Source: Actinoplanes sp. NBC_00393
GTDB taxonomy: Bacteria > Actinomycetota > Actinomycetes > Mycobacteriales > Micromonosporaceae
Direction: 5' to 3'
NCBI RefSeq assembly: GCF_036053395.1
Contig: NZ_CP107942.1
Location: 396,001-460,000 of the forward strand
Length of the DNA: 64,000 nucleotides
Shown: positions 16,346-24,430 of the stretch, one piece after another
How positions within the stretch are numbered: position 1 is the stretch's first letter
How the letters are laid out: each line of letters starts with the position of its first letter
Notes under the pieces: model-generated
Database searches by the model: none
Told to the model about the DNA's origin: nothing
What the model saw: the letters and a program-made list of their open reading frames with translations, nothing else
Made by a program: the position numbers and the translations under genes

Positions 16346-17235
16346 CGGTACTCCAAAGCCTCGTCGGTCATTTCCAGATAGACGTCCTCGAGCGTGGCGC
16401 TGCGCGGCGTCAGCCCGTGGACGGGAATCGATGCCGCTGCGGCGGCGTCGCCGATGGCCGGCGCGTCCACCCCGACGGCGACCAGATCGCCATCGTCGGT
16501 GCGGGTCACCGTGGCGCCGAGCCGCGTCAGGACCCCGGCCAGCTCAGCGGTGCGGGGCGTGCGGACGAGCACGTCGCGCTCGAACCGCTCGCGCATCTCC
16601 GCCACCGAGGTGTCCTCGAGCAGCCGGCCCTTGCCGATGATTAGCACCCGGTCGACGGTGACTGCCATCTCGTTCATCAGGTGGCTGGAGAGCAGCACGG
16701 TACGGCCCTCCGCGGCCAGCGAGCGCAGCGTCGAGCGGATCCACCGGATGCCGGCCGCGTCCAGGCCGTTGACCGGCTCGTCGAGCAGCACCACCGCCGG
16801 GTCGCCGAGCAGGGCGCCGGCGATGCCCAGGCGCTGGCGCATGCCGAGGGAGAACCCGCCGACCCGTTTGTGCGCCACCGCGGCCAGGCCGACCTGCTCC
16901 AGCACCGCGGTCACCCGCGCCCTGCCGATGCCGTTGCTGCGGGCCAGGCAGGCGAGATGGGTGAACGCGCTGCGGCCGGGGTGGGCGGCGTCGGCGTCGA
17001 GGACCGCGCCGACCTCGTGCAGCGGGCGGCGGATCCCGGCGTACCGGCGGCCGCCGATCAGGGCCTCGCCGGAGGTGGGCCGGTGCAGGCCGAGCACCAT
17101 GCGCATCGTGGTGGACTTGCCGGCCCCGTTGGGCCCCAGGAAACCGGTCACCACGCCCGGCCGGACCTCGAAGGACAACCGGTCGACGGCCGTCGTGGCC
17201 CCGTACCGTTTGGTCAGCTCCCGTAGCTCGATCAT
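16342..17235 (-). CDS. ABC transporter ATP-binding protein (BcrA-like)
   Basis: A 297-residue ATPase. The core shows Walker A GPNGAGKST, Q-loop region, signature FSLGMRQRLGIAGALL and Walker B VVLLDEPVNGLD, followed by the switch His in LLSSHLMNEM. A C-terminal ~80-residue extension follows, as in drug-export ATPases. The frame extends upstream to 17358, but that would overlap the divergent kinase gene at 17346. ATG 17235 begins the canonical MIELRELTKRYGATTAVD. It pairs with the permease just downstream. The 110-bp divergent region up to 17345 likely carries both promoters. Confidence 0.92.
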   Translation of the reverse strand: MIELRELTKRYGATTAVDRLSFEVRPGVVTGFLGPNGAGKSTTMRMVLGLHRPTSGEALIGGRRYAGIRRPLHEVGAVLDADAAHPGRSAFTHLACLARSNGIGRARVTAVLEQVGLAAVAHKRVGGFSLGMRQRLGIAGALLGDPAVVLLDEPVNGLDAAGIRWIRSTLRSLAAEGRTVLLSSHLMNEMAVTVDRVLIIGKGRLLEDTSVAEMRERFERDVLVRTPRTAELAGVLTRLGATVTRTDDGDLVAVGVDAPAIGDAAAAASIPVHGLTPRSATLEDVYLEMTDEALEYR

Positions 17236-17345
17236 GCCGAGAAGCGTGTCAGCGGGGGTGGGGCCGGCGAGTCTGCCCGGAGTCGGAAATGGAGGTATGA
17301 CCTGGGTCAGACGCGCCGTCCCGGTCCGCCGGATAGCTTGAGCGC

Positions 17346-18527
17346 GTGAAACCGGCACGCGGCACGCTGATCGACGGGGCCACCGCCGCCCTGCTGACCT
17401 ATCTGATCGCCACTGCGACGCTCGACCCGCCGGGTCCGGCGTACACCGGTCCCGCTGCCGTGGCGTGGCTGGCCGGCGCGGCGATCGCGTTGCCGCTGGT
17501 GGCCCGCCGCTGGTGGCCGCTGCCGGTGTTCGCCGTCGTGGCCGCGGCCGCCGCGATCGCCACCGCCACCGGCGTCGTCGGCTTCGGAGTGATTGTCCTG
17601 ACCTGGGTCCCGGTCGTGCTCGCGCTCTACTCAGCGGCCGCTGTGGCCGGCCGGATCGCGTCAGTTCTGATCCTGGCCGGCGGTCTGGCCGCGCCGGGCA
17701 TCACCATTCCCTGGCTGTACCTGCGCACCGGAGTCAGCCCTGCCACGGCGCCGGAGAGCGAGGCGCCACTGTGGTGGCAGGTGGAACTCGGTGTGGTCGT
17801 CGTGATCCTGGCCGTCGCCTGGACCACCGGCCGCCTGATCCGGTGGCGGCGCGCCCTGCAGGCCGACTCCGCCCGCCGGCTGGCCCGCGACGCGGTCGCC
17901 GACGAACGGCTGCGGATCGCCCGCGAACTGCACGACATCGTCGGGCACAGCCTCAGCCTGATCGCGGTGAAAGCGACCGTGGCCAACCACATCGCCGAGG
18001 AGAAACCGGCCGAGACCCGGGCGGCCCTGCTGACGATCGAGAAGACCAGCCGGTCCGCGCTCACCGAGATCCGGCGGCTGCTCGACGTGCTGCGCGAGGA
18101 CGACGACCCGGCCGCCGAACTCGCCCCCTCACCGGGCGCCGCCGACCTGCCCGACCTCGTCGAACGGCTGCGCTCCGCCGGGCTGCGTATCGACCTCGAG
18201 CTCAGCGGCGCCGGGGAACTGCCGACGGCGGTCGGCCTCACCGTCTACCGCATCGTCCAGGAGTCGCTCACCAACGTCATCAAACACGCGGACGCGAGCC
18301 ATTGCCGGGTGCTGGTCCGGGCCGGCGACGGCGAAGTGCACATCGAGGTGACCGACGACGGCCGCGGCCGGCAGCCGGCCCGGAAACGGCGTGCGGGTCA
18401 GGGCCTGATCGGCATGCGGGAGCGTGTGACCATGTACGGCGGCAGCCTCGCCACCGACACCCGCCCGGAAGGCGGGTTCCGGGTCGTGGCCGCCATTCCG
18501 TACACCGCAGCGGAGGAGACCGCGTGA
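17346..18527 (+). CDS. Sensor histidine kinase, DesK/NarX type
   Basis: A 393-residue membrane kinase. Residues ~10-165 hold four or five transmembrane helices with very short loops, so it probably senses within the membrane. The dimerisation domain carries the phospho-acceptor in RIARELHDIVGHSLSLI, and the ATPase domain has the N box in YRIVQESLTNVIKHA and the G box GQGLIGMRERV. It overlaps the response regulator by a GTGA junction, a cognate pair. The divergent ABC-2 exporter is its likely target operon, the usual arrangement for this family. Confidence 0.9.
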   Translation: MKPARGTLIDGATAALLTYLIATATLDPPGPAYTGPAAVAWLAGAAIALPLVARRWWPLPVFAVVAAAAAIATATGVVGFGVIVLTWVPVVLALYSAAAVAGRIASVLILAGGLAAPGITIPWLYLRTGVSPATAPESEAPLWWQVELGVVVVILAVAWTTGRLIRWRRALQADSARRLARDAVADERLRIARELHDIVGHSLSLIAVKATVANHIAEEKPAETRAALLTIEKTSRSALTEIRRLLDVLREDDDPAAELAPSPGAADLPDLVERLRSAGLRIDLELSGAGELPTAVGLTVYRIVQESLTNVIKHADASHCRVLVRAGDGEVHIEVTDDGRGRQPARKRRAGQGLIGMRERVTMYGGSLATDTRPEGGFRVVAAIPYTAAEETA

Positions 18528-19186
18528 CCGGCATCAGCGTCCTTCTCGCCGACGATCACCCCCTGATGCGGGAGAGTTTCCGGGCGCTGCTCGACGCGTC
18601 ACCCGGCCTCACCCCGGTCGGCGAGGCGGGCAACGGCGCCGAGGCCGTCCGGCTGGCCCGGGAGCTGCGGCCGGACGTGGTGCTCATGGACGTCCGGATG
18701 CCCGAGATGGACGGGATCGAGGCGACCCGGCAGATCTGTGCGGAGACGTCCGCCGTACGCGTGCTGATCCTGACCACCTTCGACCTCGACGAATACGTCT
18801 ATGCCGCACTCCAGGCCGGCGCCAGCGGCTTCCTGGTCAAGGACGCCACAGCGGCCGAGCTGCTCAACGGCATCCGGCTGGTCGCCGCCGGCGAGGCGCT
18901 GCTCGCGCCCCGCGTCACCCGCCGGCTCATCGACGCCTTCACCAAACAGGGCAAACCCCGGTCCGGTACGCCGCGCGGCCTCGAAACGATCACGGAGCGG
19001 GAACGCGAGGTGCTGACCCTGATCGCCGGTGGCCTCTCCAACACCGAGATCGCGGAGCACCTGCACCTGGGCGTTGGCACCGTGAAGACCCACATCGGAC
19101 GCCTGCTGCACAAGCTCGCCGCCCGCGACCGCGCCCAGCTGGTGATCGCCGCCTACGAGTCCGGCCTGGTTACCCCGGCGCGCTGA
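18524..19186 (+). CDS. NarL/FixJ-family response regulator
   Basis: A 220-residue regulator: receiver domain with acidic pocket LLADDHP, phospho-acceptor Asp in VVLMDVRMPEMDG and Lys in GFLVKDAT. A LuxR-type helix-turn-helix follows (ITEREREVLTLIAGGLSNTE, GTVKTHIGRLLHKL). It begins with a GTG overlapping the kinase stop. It should control the divergent exporter and possibly itself. Its last 34 bp overlap the 3' end of the convergent acetyltransferase gene. Confidence 0.93.
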   Translation: MTGISVLLADDHPLMRESFRALLDASPGLTPVGEAGNGAEAVRLARELRPDVVLMDVRMPEMDGIEATRQICAETSAVRVLILTTFDLDEYVYAALQAGASGFLVKDATAAELLNGIRLVAAGEALLAPRVTRRLIDAFTKQGKPRSGTPRGLETITEREREVLTLIAGGLSNTEIAEHLHLGVGTVKTHIGRLLHKLAARDRAQLVIAAYESGLVTPAR

Positions 19187-19893
19187 TCGACCCCGGAGAG
19201 GCCCAGCAGCGGCAGGTAAGCGGTCCGGCGGCATGCTGCCAGCAGTTCTTGTAGCTGGTCGTCGTTCTCGGACACCGCGCGGCCCTCCACCCGGGCGAAG
19301 TAGCGCACCAGGAAGTCCTCGACGAGCGTGCTCCGGATCCGGTCCGGTGCCGGGCTCACGGCTTCGTCGGCCTCGATCACGAGAAGCAACAGGTCGGGCA
19401 GGCGTCCCGCTCCCGGCATCAGCTCAGGCATCAGGTAGGGGATCGGCAGGCGTCGTCCGCCGAACCCCGCGTAGAGCCGCAGCCGCGCATCGTCATCGCC
19501 GTACTCGGAACCGCCGTCTCGCGCGGCACCGGGGTCCCCGGCTTCGGCGAAGACCACGTGGGGCTCGAGCGCCGCCCGCCAGTGCGCCCCCGCGACCGCG
19601 ACGAGCCGGCGGCCGATGCCCTGGCCGCGCAGATCAGGCCGAACGGCGAAATAGCAGAGAAGCGCAGCCCGGACGTCGGCGAACCACTCCAGAAAGAGCG
19701 CACCCACCGGCTCCCCGTCCGGCGTCGTCGCCACCGCCCCGAGCAGTTCGTCAGCGGAGAGCCGTTGTTTCAGCTTCTCGAAGGGTTCCCGCTCAGCGGG
19801 CGGAAAGCTCGGCGCGATCACCGCGTCGTACAGCCTGCGCAGCGTGCCGGCGTCCGGCTCCCCCTGGAGGAGTCGGATCGAGACCTCACCCAC
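19153..19893 (-). CDS. GNAT-family N-acetyltransferase
   Basis: A 246-residue protein with one GNAT fold in its first ~140 residues. The acetyl-CoA loop is CYFAVRPDLRGQGIGRRLVA, matching the R/Q-x-x-G-x-G/A consensus. The strand before it (VGALFLEWFADVRAALLCYF) fits the family. The C-terminal 100 residues hold an extra helical region of unknown role. The substrate cannot be predicted. The 3' end overlaps the convergent response regulator by 34 bp, and the gene starts 37 bp after the DUF574 methyltransferase stop on the same strand. Confidence 0.8.
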   Translation of the reverse strand: MGEVSIRLLQGEPDAGTLRRLYDAVIAPSFPPAEREPFEKLKQRLSADELLGAVATTPDGEPVGALFLEWFADVRAALLCYFAVRPDLRGQGIGRRLVAVAGAHWRAALEPHVVFAEAGDPGAARDGGSEYGDDDARLRLYAGFGGRRLPIPYLMPELMPGAGRLPDLLLLVIEADEAVSPAPDRIRSTLVEDFLVRYFARVEGRAVSENDDQLQELLAACRRTAYLPLLGLSGVDQRAGVTRPDS

Positions 19894-19929
19894 GTCGAGC
19901 CGCCCTCCGGTCTGTTGTCCTGGTCAGGT

Positions 19930-20733
19930 TCACGCTTTGCGGGCGACACCGCCGTAGTGCGGAACCGGCTGCGCGTCCTCGTTGCCGGTGTCGGGCCGCC
20001 AGCGCGAGCAGCTGACGACGCCGGGCGCAACGAGCTCGAGGTCGCCGAACAGGTGCTGAACCTGCTCGGCGCTGCGAAGCACCATCTTGGCCGCCGGACC
20101 CTCGTTCCACAGCCGCAGCGCCTCCACCATGGTCGCCCCGTTGATCTCCGTGGTCGGATGCGAGATCGCCACATAGCTGCCGGCGGGAAGCGCGCCGACG
20201 AGCCGGGCGACCAGACCGGCGGCCTCGCCATCGTCGGGAACGAAGTTCAGAATGCCCAGCATGGTCAGCGCGATCGGCTGGTCGAAGTCGAGGGTGCTGC
20301 GCGCACCCTCGATGATCACTTCCGGCTGGCGCAGATCGGCTTCGAGGTAGTCGGTCCGGCCCTCCGGGTGGCTGGTCAACAGGGCGCGGGCGTGGACCAG
20401 CACCAGGGGGTCGTTGTCCACGTAGACGACCCGGCTGCTCGGAGCGACCGCCTGAGCGACCTCGTGCGTGTTGTTCGCGGTCGGGATGCCGGTCCCGACG
20501 TCGAGGAACTGCCGGATACCCACCTCACCGGCCAGATATCGAATGACCCGGCCCAGGTAGGCGCGGTCGGCACGGGCCGACTCGACCATCTCGGGGACCA
20601 TCTCCAGGATCTGATCGGCGACCGCCCGGTCGACGGCGAAGTTGTCCTTGCCGCCCAGCCAGTAGTTCCAGAGACGCGCGGAGTGCGGCACCCCGCTGTC
20701 CAGCTTCGAAATGGCGCTGCTCGACTCGGACAC
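19930..20733 (-). CDS. DUF574 SAM-dependent methyltransferase
   Basis: A 267-residue member of the actinobacterial S-adenosylmethionine-dependent methyltransferase family DUF574. Typical features are ARLWNYWLGGKDNFAVDR near the N-terminus and the SAM-binding loop FLDVGTGIPTANNTHEVAQ. VVYVDNDPLVLVHARALL and LTMLGILNFVPD follow. It starts with GTG 20733 behind a GGAGGA. These proteins are abundant in Streptomyces and Actinoplanes and their substrates are unknown. A paralogue lies at 49402-50214. It is divergent from the secreted hydrolase gene. Confidence 0.9.
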   Translation of the reverse strand: MSESSSAISKLDSGVPHSARLWNYWLGGKDNFAVDRAVADQILEMVPEMVESARADRAYLGRVIRYLAGEVGIRQFLDVGTGIPTANNTHEVAQAVAPSSRVVYVDNDPLVLVHARALLTSHPEGRTDYLEADLRQPEVIIEGARSTLDFDQPIALTMLGILNFVPDDGEAAGLVARLVGALPAGSYVAISHPTTEINGATMVEALRLWNEGPAAKMVLRSAEQVQHLFGDLELVAPGVVSCSRWRPDTGNEDAQPVPHYGGVARKA

Positions 20734-20874
20734 CGGTGTCCTCCGATTCGCTACGAAAGGGCTCGCGGCCAGAGACTAGCCGGTGCGATCGACACACGTC
20801 ATCTCCCTCCAAAAGGACGACAACACGCTAGCGTCAAGGCTTGTATAGGAGCTGATCTATCTCTGGGAGGTCAG

Positions 20875-22662
20875 ATGAGCGTACGTGCACGGACCATGGC
20901 CGCCGCCGGCGCGCTGATCACGGTTGCGACCCTTGCGGTGGGTGGCACGGCAGCCGCCGCCGCTCCGTTGCCGGCGCCCGCCCCGACGGGCGTCACCCAC
21001 GAGGAGAATCCCCGCGTACCGGAGGGCGCGGTCTGGACGGAGGCGTACTTCCCGTCCGCCGACAACAGCGGCGTCGAACTCCATGCCGACGTCCTCCGGC
21101 CGGCGAACCTGCCGTCGCGCGCCAAGACACCGGTGATCCTCGCCGTCGGCCCGTACTTCAGCCACGCGGGCCAGACCGGGCCGGAGGGGTGGCCGCAGAC
21201 CGGCCCGTCCAGCCGGTTCGCGGACTTCACGAGCGGCACGGACCTGTTCGCCCGCGGCTACACCTACGTCATGGTCGACCTGCGCGGCTTCGGTGGGAGC
21301 ACCGGCTGCCTCGACTGGGCGGGCCCGGGCGAGCAGGCCGACGTGAAGGCCGCGATCCAGTGGGCGGCGACTCAGCCGTGGTCCACCGGCAAGGTGGGCA
21401 TGTACGGCAAGTCGTACGACGCCGTCACCGGCCTCGTCGGTAACAACCTGCGCCACCGAGCGCTCAAGGCCGTCGTGGCCCAGGAGCCGGTGTGGGACAT
21501 GTACAACTACCTGTTCAGCAACAAGGTTCCCCGGCCCAATGTGACCGGCACGCCGAACGCCTACAACGGCATCGCCACGCTGGCGCCGCTGCCCGACGAC
21601 ACCGACCGCTACCAGGCCAACGCGGCGTACGAGCAGAACCACCCCGAATGTCTCGCCGACAACCTCACGAACAACAACAACCCTGACAACGACTCGCCCT
21701 ACTGGCGCGCCCGGGACCTCGCGGCCCAGGCGAGGGGCACGAACACCCCGCTCTTCGTCACGCAGGGCTTCATCGAGAACAACACCAAGCCCGAGGACAT
21801 GGAGGAGTACCTCGACAACCACCGCGGCGTCGAGCGGGGCTGGCTGGGGCAGTGGGAGCACGTCCGCGGCAACGAGACGAACGATCAGGGTCAGCTGCTC
21901 ATGGGCCGGGCCGGGTTCTTCGACGAGGTCATACGCTTCTACGACCGCTACCTGAAGGGCATCCGGCCGGCGGTGCACGACCCGGCTTACGCCATCGAGG
22001 ACAACACCGGGGCGTGGCGCGCGCAGCCGACCTGGCCGGCGCCGACCTCGTACGCCAGGCCCGCCCTGGCCGACGGAGAGTACGTCGACGACGGCATCGC
22101 CGCGACGCTGGCCGCACCCGCCGGTCAGGAGTGGGACATGGAGCACTACACGGATCCCGCCCCGCCCGCCGCCAAGAGCCGCGCTGCCGCCGACGCGCAC
22201 AGCTATTTCACCTGGTCCACGCCGGTCGAGTCCCGGCTGCGGATCACCGCCACGCCGCGGATCACGATGAACGCGAGCGCGACGGGCAACGTCATGGTGC
22301 GGCTGTGGGACGTCGCTCCGGACGGGACCGCGGTGATGTTCGACGAGAACGTAGCGCTGATCGAACGTGCGGGCCGCGTCGCGTTCGACCTGAAATCCAC
22401 CGACTGGACGCTTGAGGTGGGTCACCAGCTGGGCGTTCAGATCGGGACGATCAACAGCGGAAGCTGGCGCGACACCCCGAGCGGCAACACGATCGAGATC
22501 ACCCGCGCGCGGCTGAGCCTCGCGCTGCAGAACCCGCGGTTCGACGTCCCGACTCAGGGCGATCGGTCGCCGTTCCTCGACACCTACCTGCGGCAATACA
22601 CCCGAACGCTCACCGGCGTGGGCGAGGGAACCTTCCGGCTCGCCCTCGGTCACCGGCACTGA
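20875..22662 (+). CDS. Secreted CocE/NonD-type X-Pro dipeptidyl-peptidase-like hydrolase
   Basis: A 595-residue exported serine hydrolase. ATG 20875 follows a CTGGGAGG and opens a signal peptide (residues 1-30, rich in Ala, ending near AAAAAP). The alpha/beta-hydrolase domain carries nucleophile motif GMYGKSYDA (Ser in G-x-S-Y). VMVDLRGFGGSTGCLDW and the Asn/Asp-rich cap YCLADNLTNNNN-like segment fit CocE/NonD family proteins. The last ~200 residues form the C-terminal jelly-roll (X-Pro peptidase C-terminal) domain. It probably cleaves peptides or esters outside the cell. A perfect 12-bp hairpin follows. The same frame is open far upstream, but that is antisense to the methyltransferase. Confidence 0.88.
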   Translation: MSVRARTMAAAGALITVATLAVGGTAAAAAPLPAPAPTGVTHEENPRVPEGAVWTEAYFPSADNSGVELHADVLRPANLPSRAKTPVILAVGPYFSHAGQTGPEGWPQTGPSSRFADFTSGTDLFARGYTYVMVDLRGFGGSTGCLDWAGPGEQADVKAAIQWAATQPWSTGKVGMYGKSYDAVTGLVGNNLRHRALKAVVAQEPVWDMYNYLFSNKVPRPNVTGTPNAYNGIATLAPLPDDTDRYQANAAYEQNHPECLADNLTNNNNPDNDSPYWRARDLAAQARGTNTPLFVTQGFIENNTKPEDMEEYLDNHRGVERGWLGQWEHVRGNETNDQGQLLMGRAGFFDEVIRFYDRYLKGIRPAVHDPAYAIEDNTGAWRAQPTWPAPTSYARPALADGEYVDDGIAATLAAPAGQEWDMEHYTDPAPPAAKSRAAADAHSYFTWSTPVESRLRITATPRITMNASATGNVMVRLWDVAPDGTAVMFDENVALIERAGRVAFDLKSTDWTLEVGHQLGVQIGTINSGSWRDTPSGNTIEITRARLSLALQNPRFDVPTQGDRSPFLDTYLRQYTRTLTGVGEGTFRLALGHRH

Positions 22663-22678
22663 CGAGCTGTGACGGTTG

Positions 22679-22710
22679 GACTGCCCGGCCCTGCGAGCGG
22701 CCGGGCAGTC
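22679..22710 (+). terminator. Hairpin terminator after secreted hydrolase
   Basis: GACTGCCCGGCC (22679-22690) pairs perfectly with GGCCGGGCAGTC (22699-22710) across an 8-nt loop. It lies 17 bp after the hydrolase stop and 34 bp before the radical SAM start, with no T run. Confidence 0.75.
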
Positions 22711-22743
22711 GGATCCTCATCCAGAAGCTGCCAGAATCACCGC

Positions 22744-24066
22744 ATGAACGGTCCTGACCTGGTCCTGGTGCTGCGCTATCGCAAGGCGGTGACGTACGGC
22801 TTCCACGTCCTCCTGGGCGCGCTCGGCGAGCACGAGACCGCCACCCGGTACGAGGTCCGGTTCGGGGAGAACGTCGAGGAGACCGCCCGGCACATCCGGG
22901 AGGCGGGCGACACCCGGGTGCTGGTGCTCTGGTCGTTCTACTCGCCGGACGCGGCCGCGCTCGCCGAGGAGCTCCAGCAGATCCGCGCGCTCGCCGACGG
23001 CCCGAACGTCACCCACCTGGCCGGCGGCGTGCACGCGACCGCCGAGCCGGTGCAGACGCTCGACGCGGGCTGGGACATGGCAGCGATCGGCGAGGGCGAG
23101 TCCACCCTGCTCAGCCTGGTCGACGCGAAAGGCGACCCGGCCGGCATCACCGGCCTCGCCTACCGTTTGGCCGGCGAGGTGAAGAAGACCGGCAAGGCGA
23201 GGCAGCTACCCCTCGACGAGTTCCCGGGCTTCGCCCTGAAATGGGACAAGTTCAACGCCCTGGAGATCACCCGCGGCTGCATCTACGCCTGCCGGTTCTG
23301 TCAGACGCCGTTCATGTTCTCCGCCCGGTTCCGGCACCGCAGCCTGGAGAACGTGCGCTGGCACGTCGACCAGATGCGCGCGCGTGGCCTGCGTGACGTC
23401 CGGTTCATCACGCCGACCGCGCTGTCCTGGGGCACCCAGACCGAGGAGCCGAACCTGGCCGCCGTCGAGGAACTGCTGGCCTCCTGCCGGGAGGGGATCG
23501 GGCCGAACGGGCGGGTGTTCTTCGGGTCCTTCCCCAGCGAGATCCGGCCCGAGCACGTCAGCCGCGAGGCGTTGCGGCTGGTCAAGAAGTACTGCAACAA
23601 CAACAACATCATCGTGGGCGCGCAATCCGGATCGGACCGGGTGCTGGGCGCGGCCAAGCGAGGGCACGACACCGAAGAGGTACGCCGTGCCGTCCGCCTC
23701 GGCGTCGAAGAAGGCTTCCGGATCAACGTGGACATGATCTTCGGAATGCCCGGCGAGGACCGGACCGACGTGGACGCGTCCCTCGGCCTGGCCCGTGAAC
23801 TGGCCGACCTCGGCGCCCGCATTCACGCCCACACGTTCATGCCGCTTCCCGGCACCCCGTGGCGGGACGCCCCACCCGGCGACGTGGACCCGGACACCAT
23901 CCGCGAGGTCGACCGCCTCTCCCGGCGCGGCGCCCTCTACGGCCACTGGCAGAAGCAGCGCGACCACGCCGCCCGCCTCGCCGCAGCCGCCGAGGCCTAC
24001 CCGCGCCCCGGCCGCAGCCGAACCCTCCTGCCCACCCTCCCACCAACACCCACCAACCCCAGCTGA
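22744..24066 (+). CDS. B12-binding domain / radical SAM protein (TIGR04013-like)
   Basis: A 440-residue enzyme with an N-terminal cobalamin-binding-like Rossmann domain (residues ~1-150, LAGGVHATAEPVQTLDAGWD and AAIGEGEST). A radical SAM domain carries the cluster motif RGCIYACRFCQ (C-x3-C-x2-C). GAQSGSDRVLGAAKRGH and DMIFGMPGEDRTDV are typical of the elongator-like radical SAM half. The overall pattern resembles the MJ_1487/TIGR04013 family best known from archaea, and the reaction is unknown. ATG 22744 is chosen over the longer frame because it begins protein-like sequence and clears the terminator. The last 25 residues are Pro/Arg-rich. Its stop lies inside the first unit of the repeat array that follows. 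Confidence 0.82.
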   Translation: MNGPDLVLVLRYRKAVTYGFHVLLGALGEHETATRYEVRFGENVEETARHIREAGDTRVLVLWSFYSPDAAALAEELQQIRALADGPNVTHLAGGVHATAEPVQTLDAGWDMAAIGEGESTLLSLVDAKGDPAGITGLAYRLAGEVKKTGKARQLPLDEFPGFALKWDKFNALEITRGCIYACRFCQTPFMFSARFRHRSLENVRWHVDQMRARGLRDVRFITPTALSWGTQTEEPNLAAVEELLASCREGIGPNGRVFFGSFPSEIRPEHVSREALRLVKKYCNNNNIIVGAQSGSDRVLGAAKRGHDTEEVRRAVRLGVEEGFRINVDMIFGMPGEDRTDVDASLGLARELADLGARIHAHTFMPLPGTPWRDAPPGDVDPDTIREVDRLSRRGALYGHWQKQRDHAARLAAAAEAYPRPGRSRTLLPTLPPTPTNPS

Positions 24067-24424
24067 CCGCCAGCGTTGCCTCCCGGCCGCGCAGGCAGCG
24101 CCGGGCGTCAGCCCGCAGGCTCGGCTGACCGCCAGTGTTGCGTCCCGGCGGCGCAGGCAGCGTTGGGCGTCAGCCCGCAGGGCTCGGCTGACCGCCAGTG
24201 TTGCCTCGCGGCGGCGGAGGCAGCGGTGGGCGTCAGCCCGCAGGCTCGGCTGACCGCCAGCGTTGTCTCCCGGCGGCGGAGGCAGCGGTGGGCGTCAGCC
24301 CGCAGGGCTCGGCTGACCGCCAGTGTTGCCTCCCGGCCGTGGAGGCAGCGGTGGGCGTCAGCCCGCAGGCTCGGCTGACCGCCAGCGTTGCCTCGCGGCG
24401 GCGGAGGCAGCGCTGGGCGTCAGC
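24062..24424. repeat. Array of six palindromic ~62-bp repeats
   Basis: Six units start at 24062, 24124, 24187, 24249, 24312 and 24374, with spacing alternating 62, 63, 62, 63, 62. Each holds a long inverted repeat: GCTGACCGCCAGCGTTGCCT on the left and a right arm ending GGCAGCGCTGGGCGTCAGC. The arms pair over about 22 bp with two or three mismatches around a GC loop. The array fills the space between the stop codons of two convergent genes: the radical SAM TGA is inside unit 1 and the DedA-like stop is at 24431. It could act as a strong bidirectional terminator. Related copies occur at 8898, 9362, 47187-47438 and 63343. Confidence 0.9.
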
Positions 24425-24430
24425 CGGTTG

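Noticed and set aside
19558..20874. Upstream extension of the secreted hydrolase to 1034 residues
   Set aside because: That part is antisense to the acetyltransferase and methyltransferase genes. The signal peptide and ribosome binding site place the start at 20875.
24062..24424. CRISPR array
   Set aside because: The ~62-bp units are similar along their whole length, with no unique spacers between short repeats, and no cas genes lie nearby. The same holds for the 36-bp tandem repeats at 60266.
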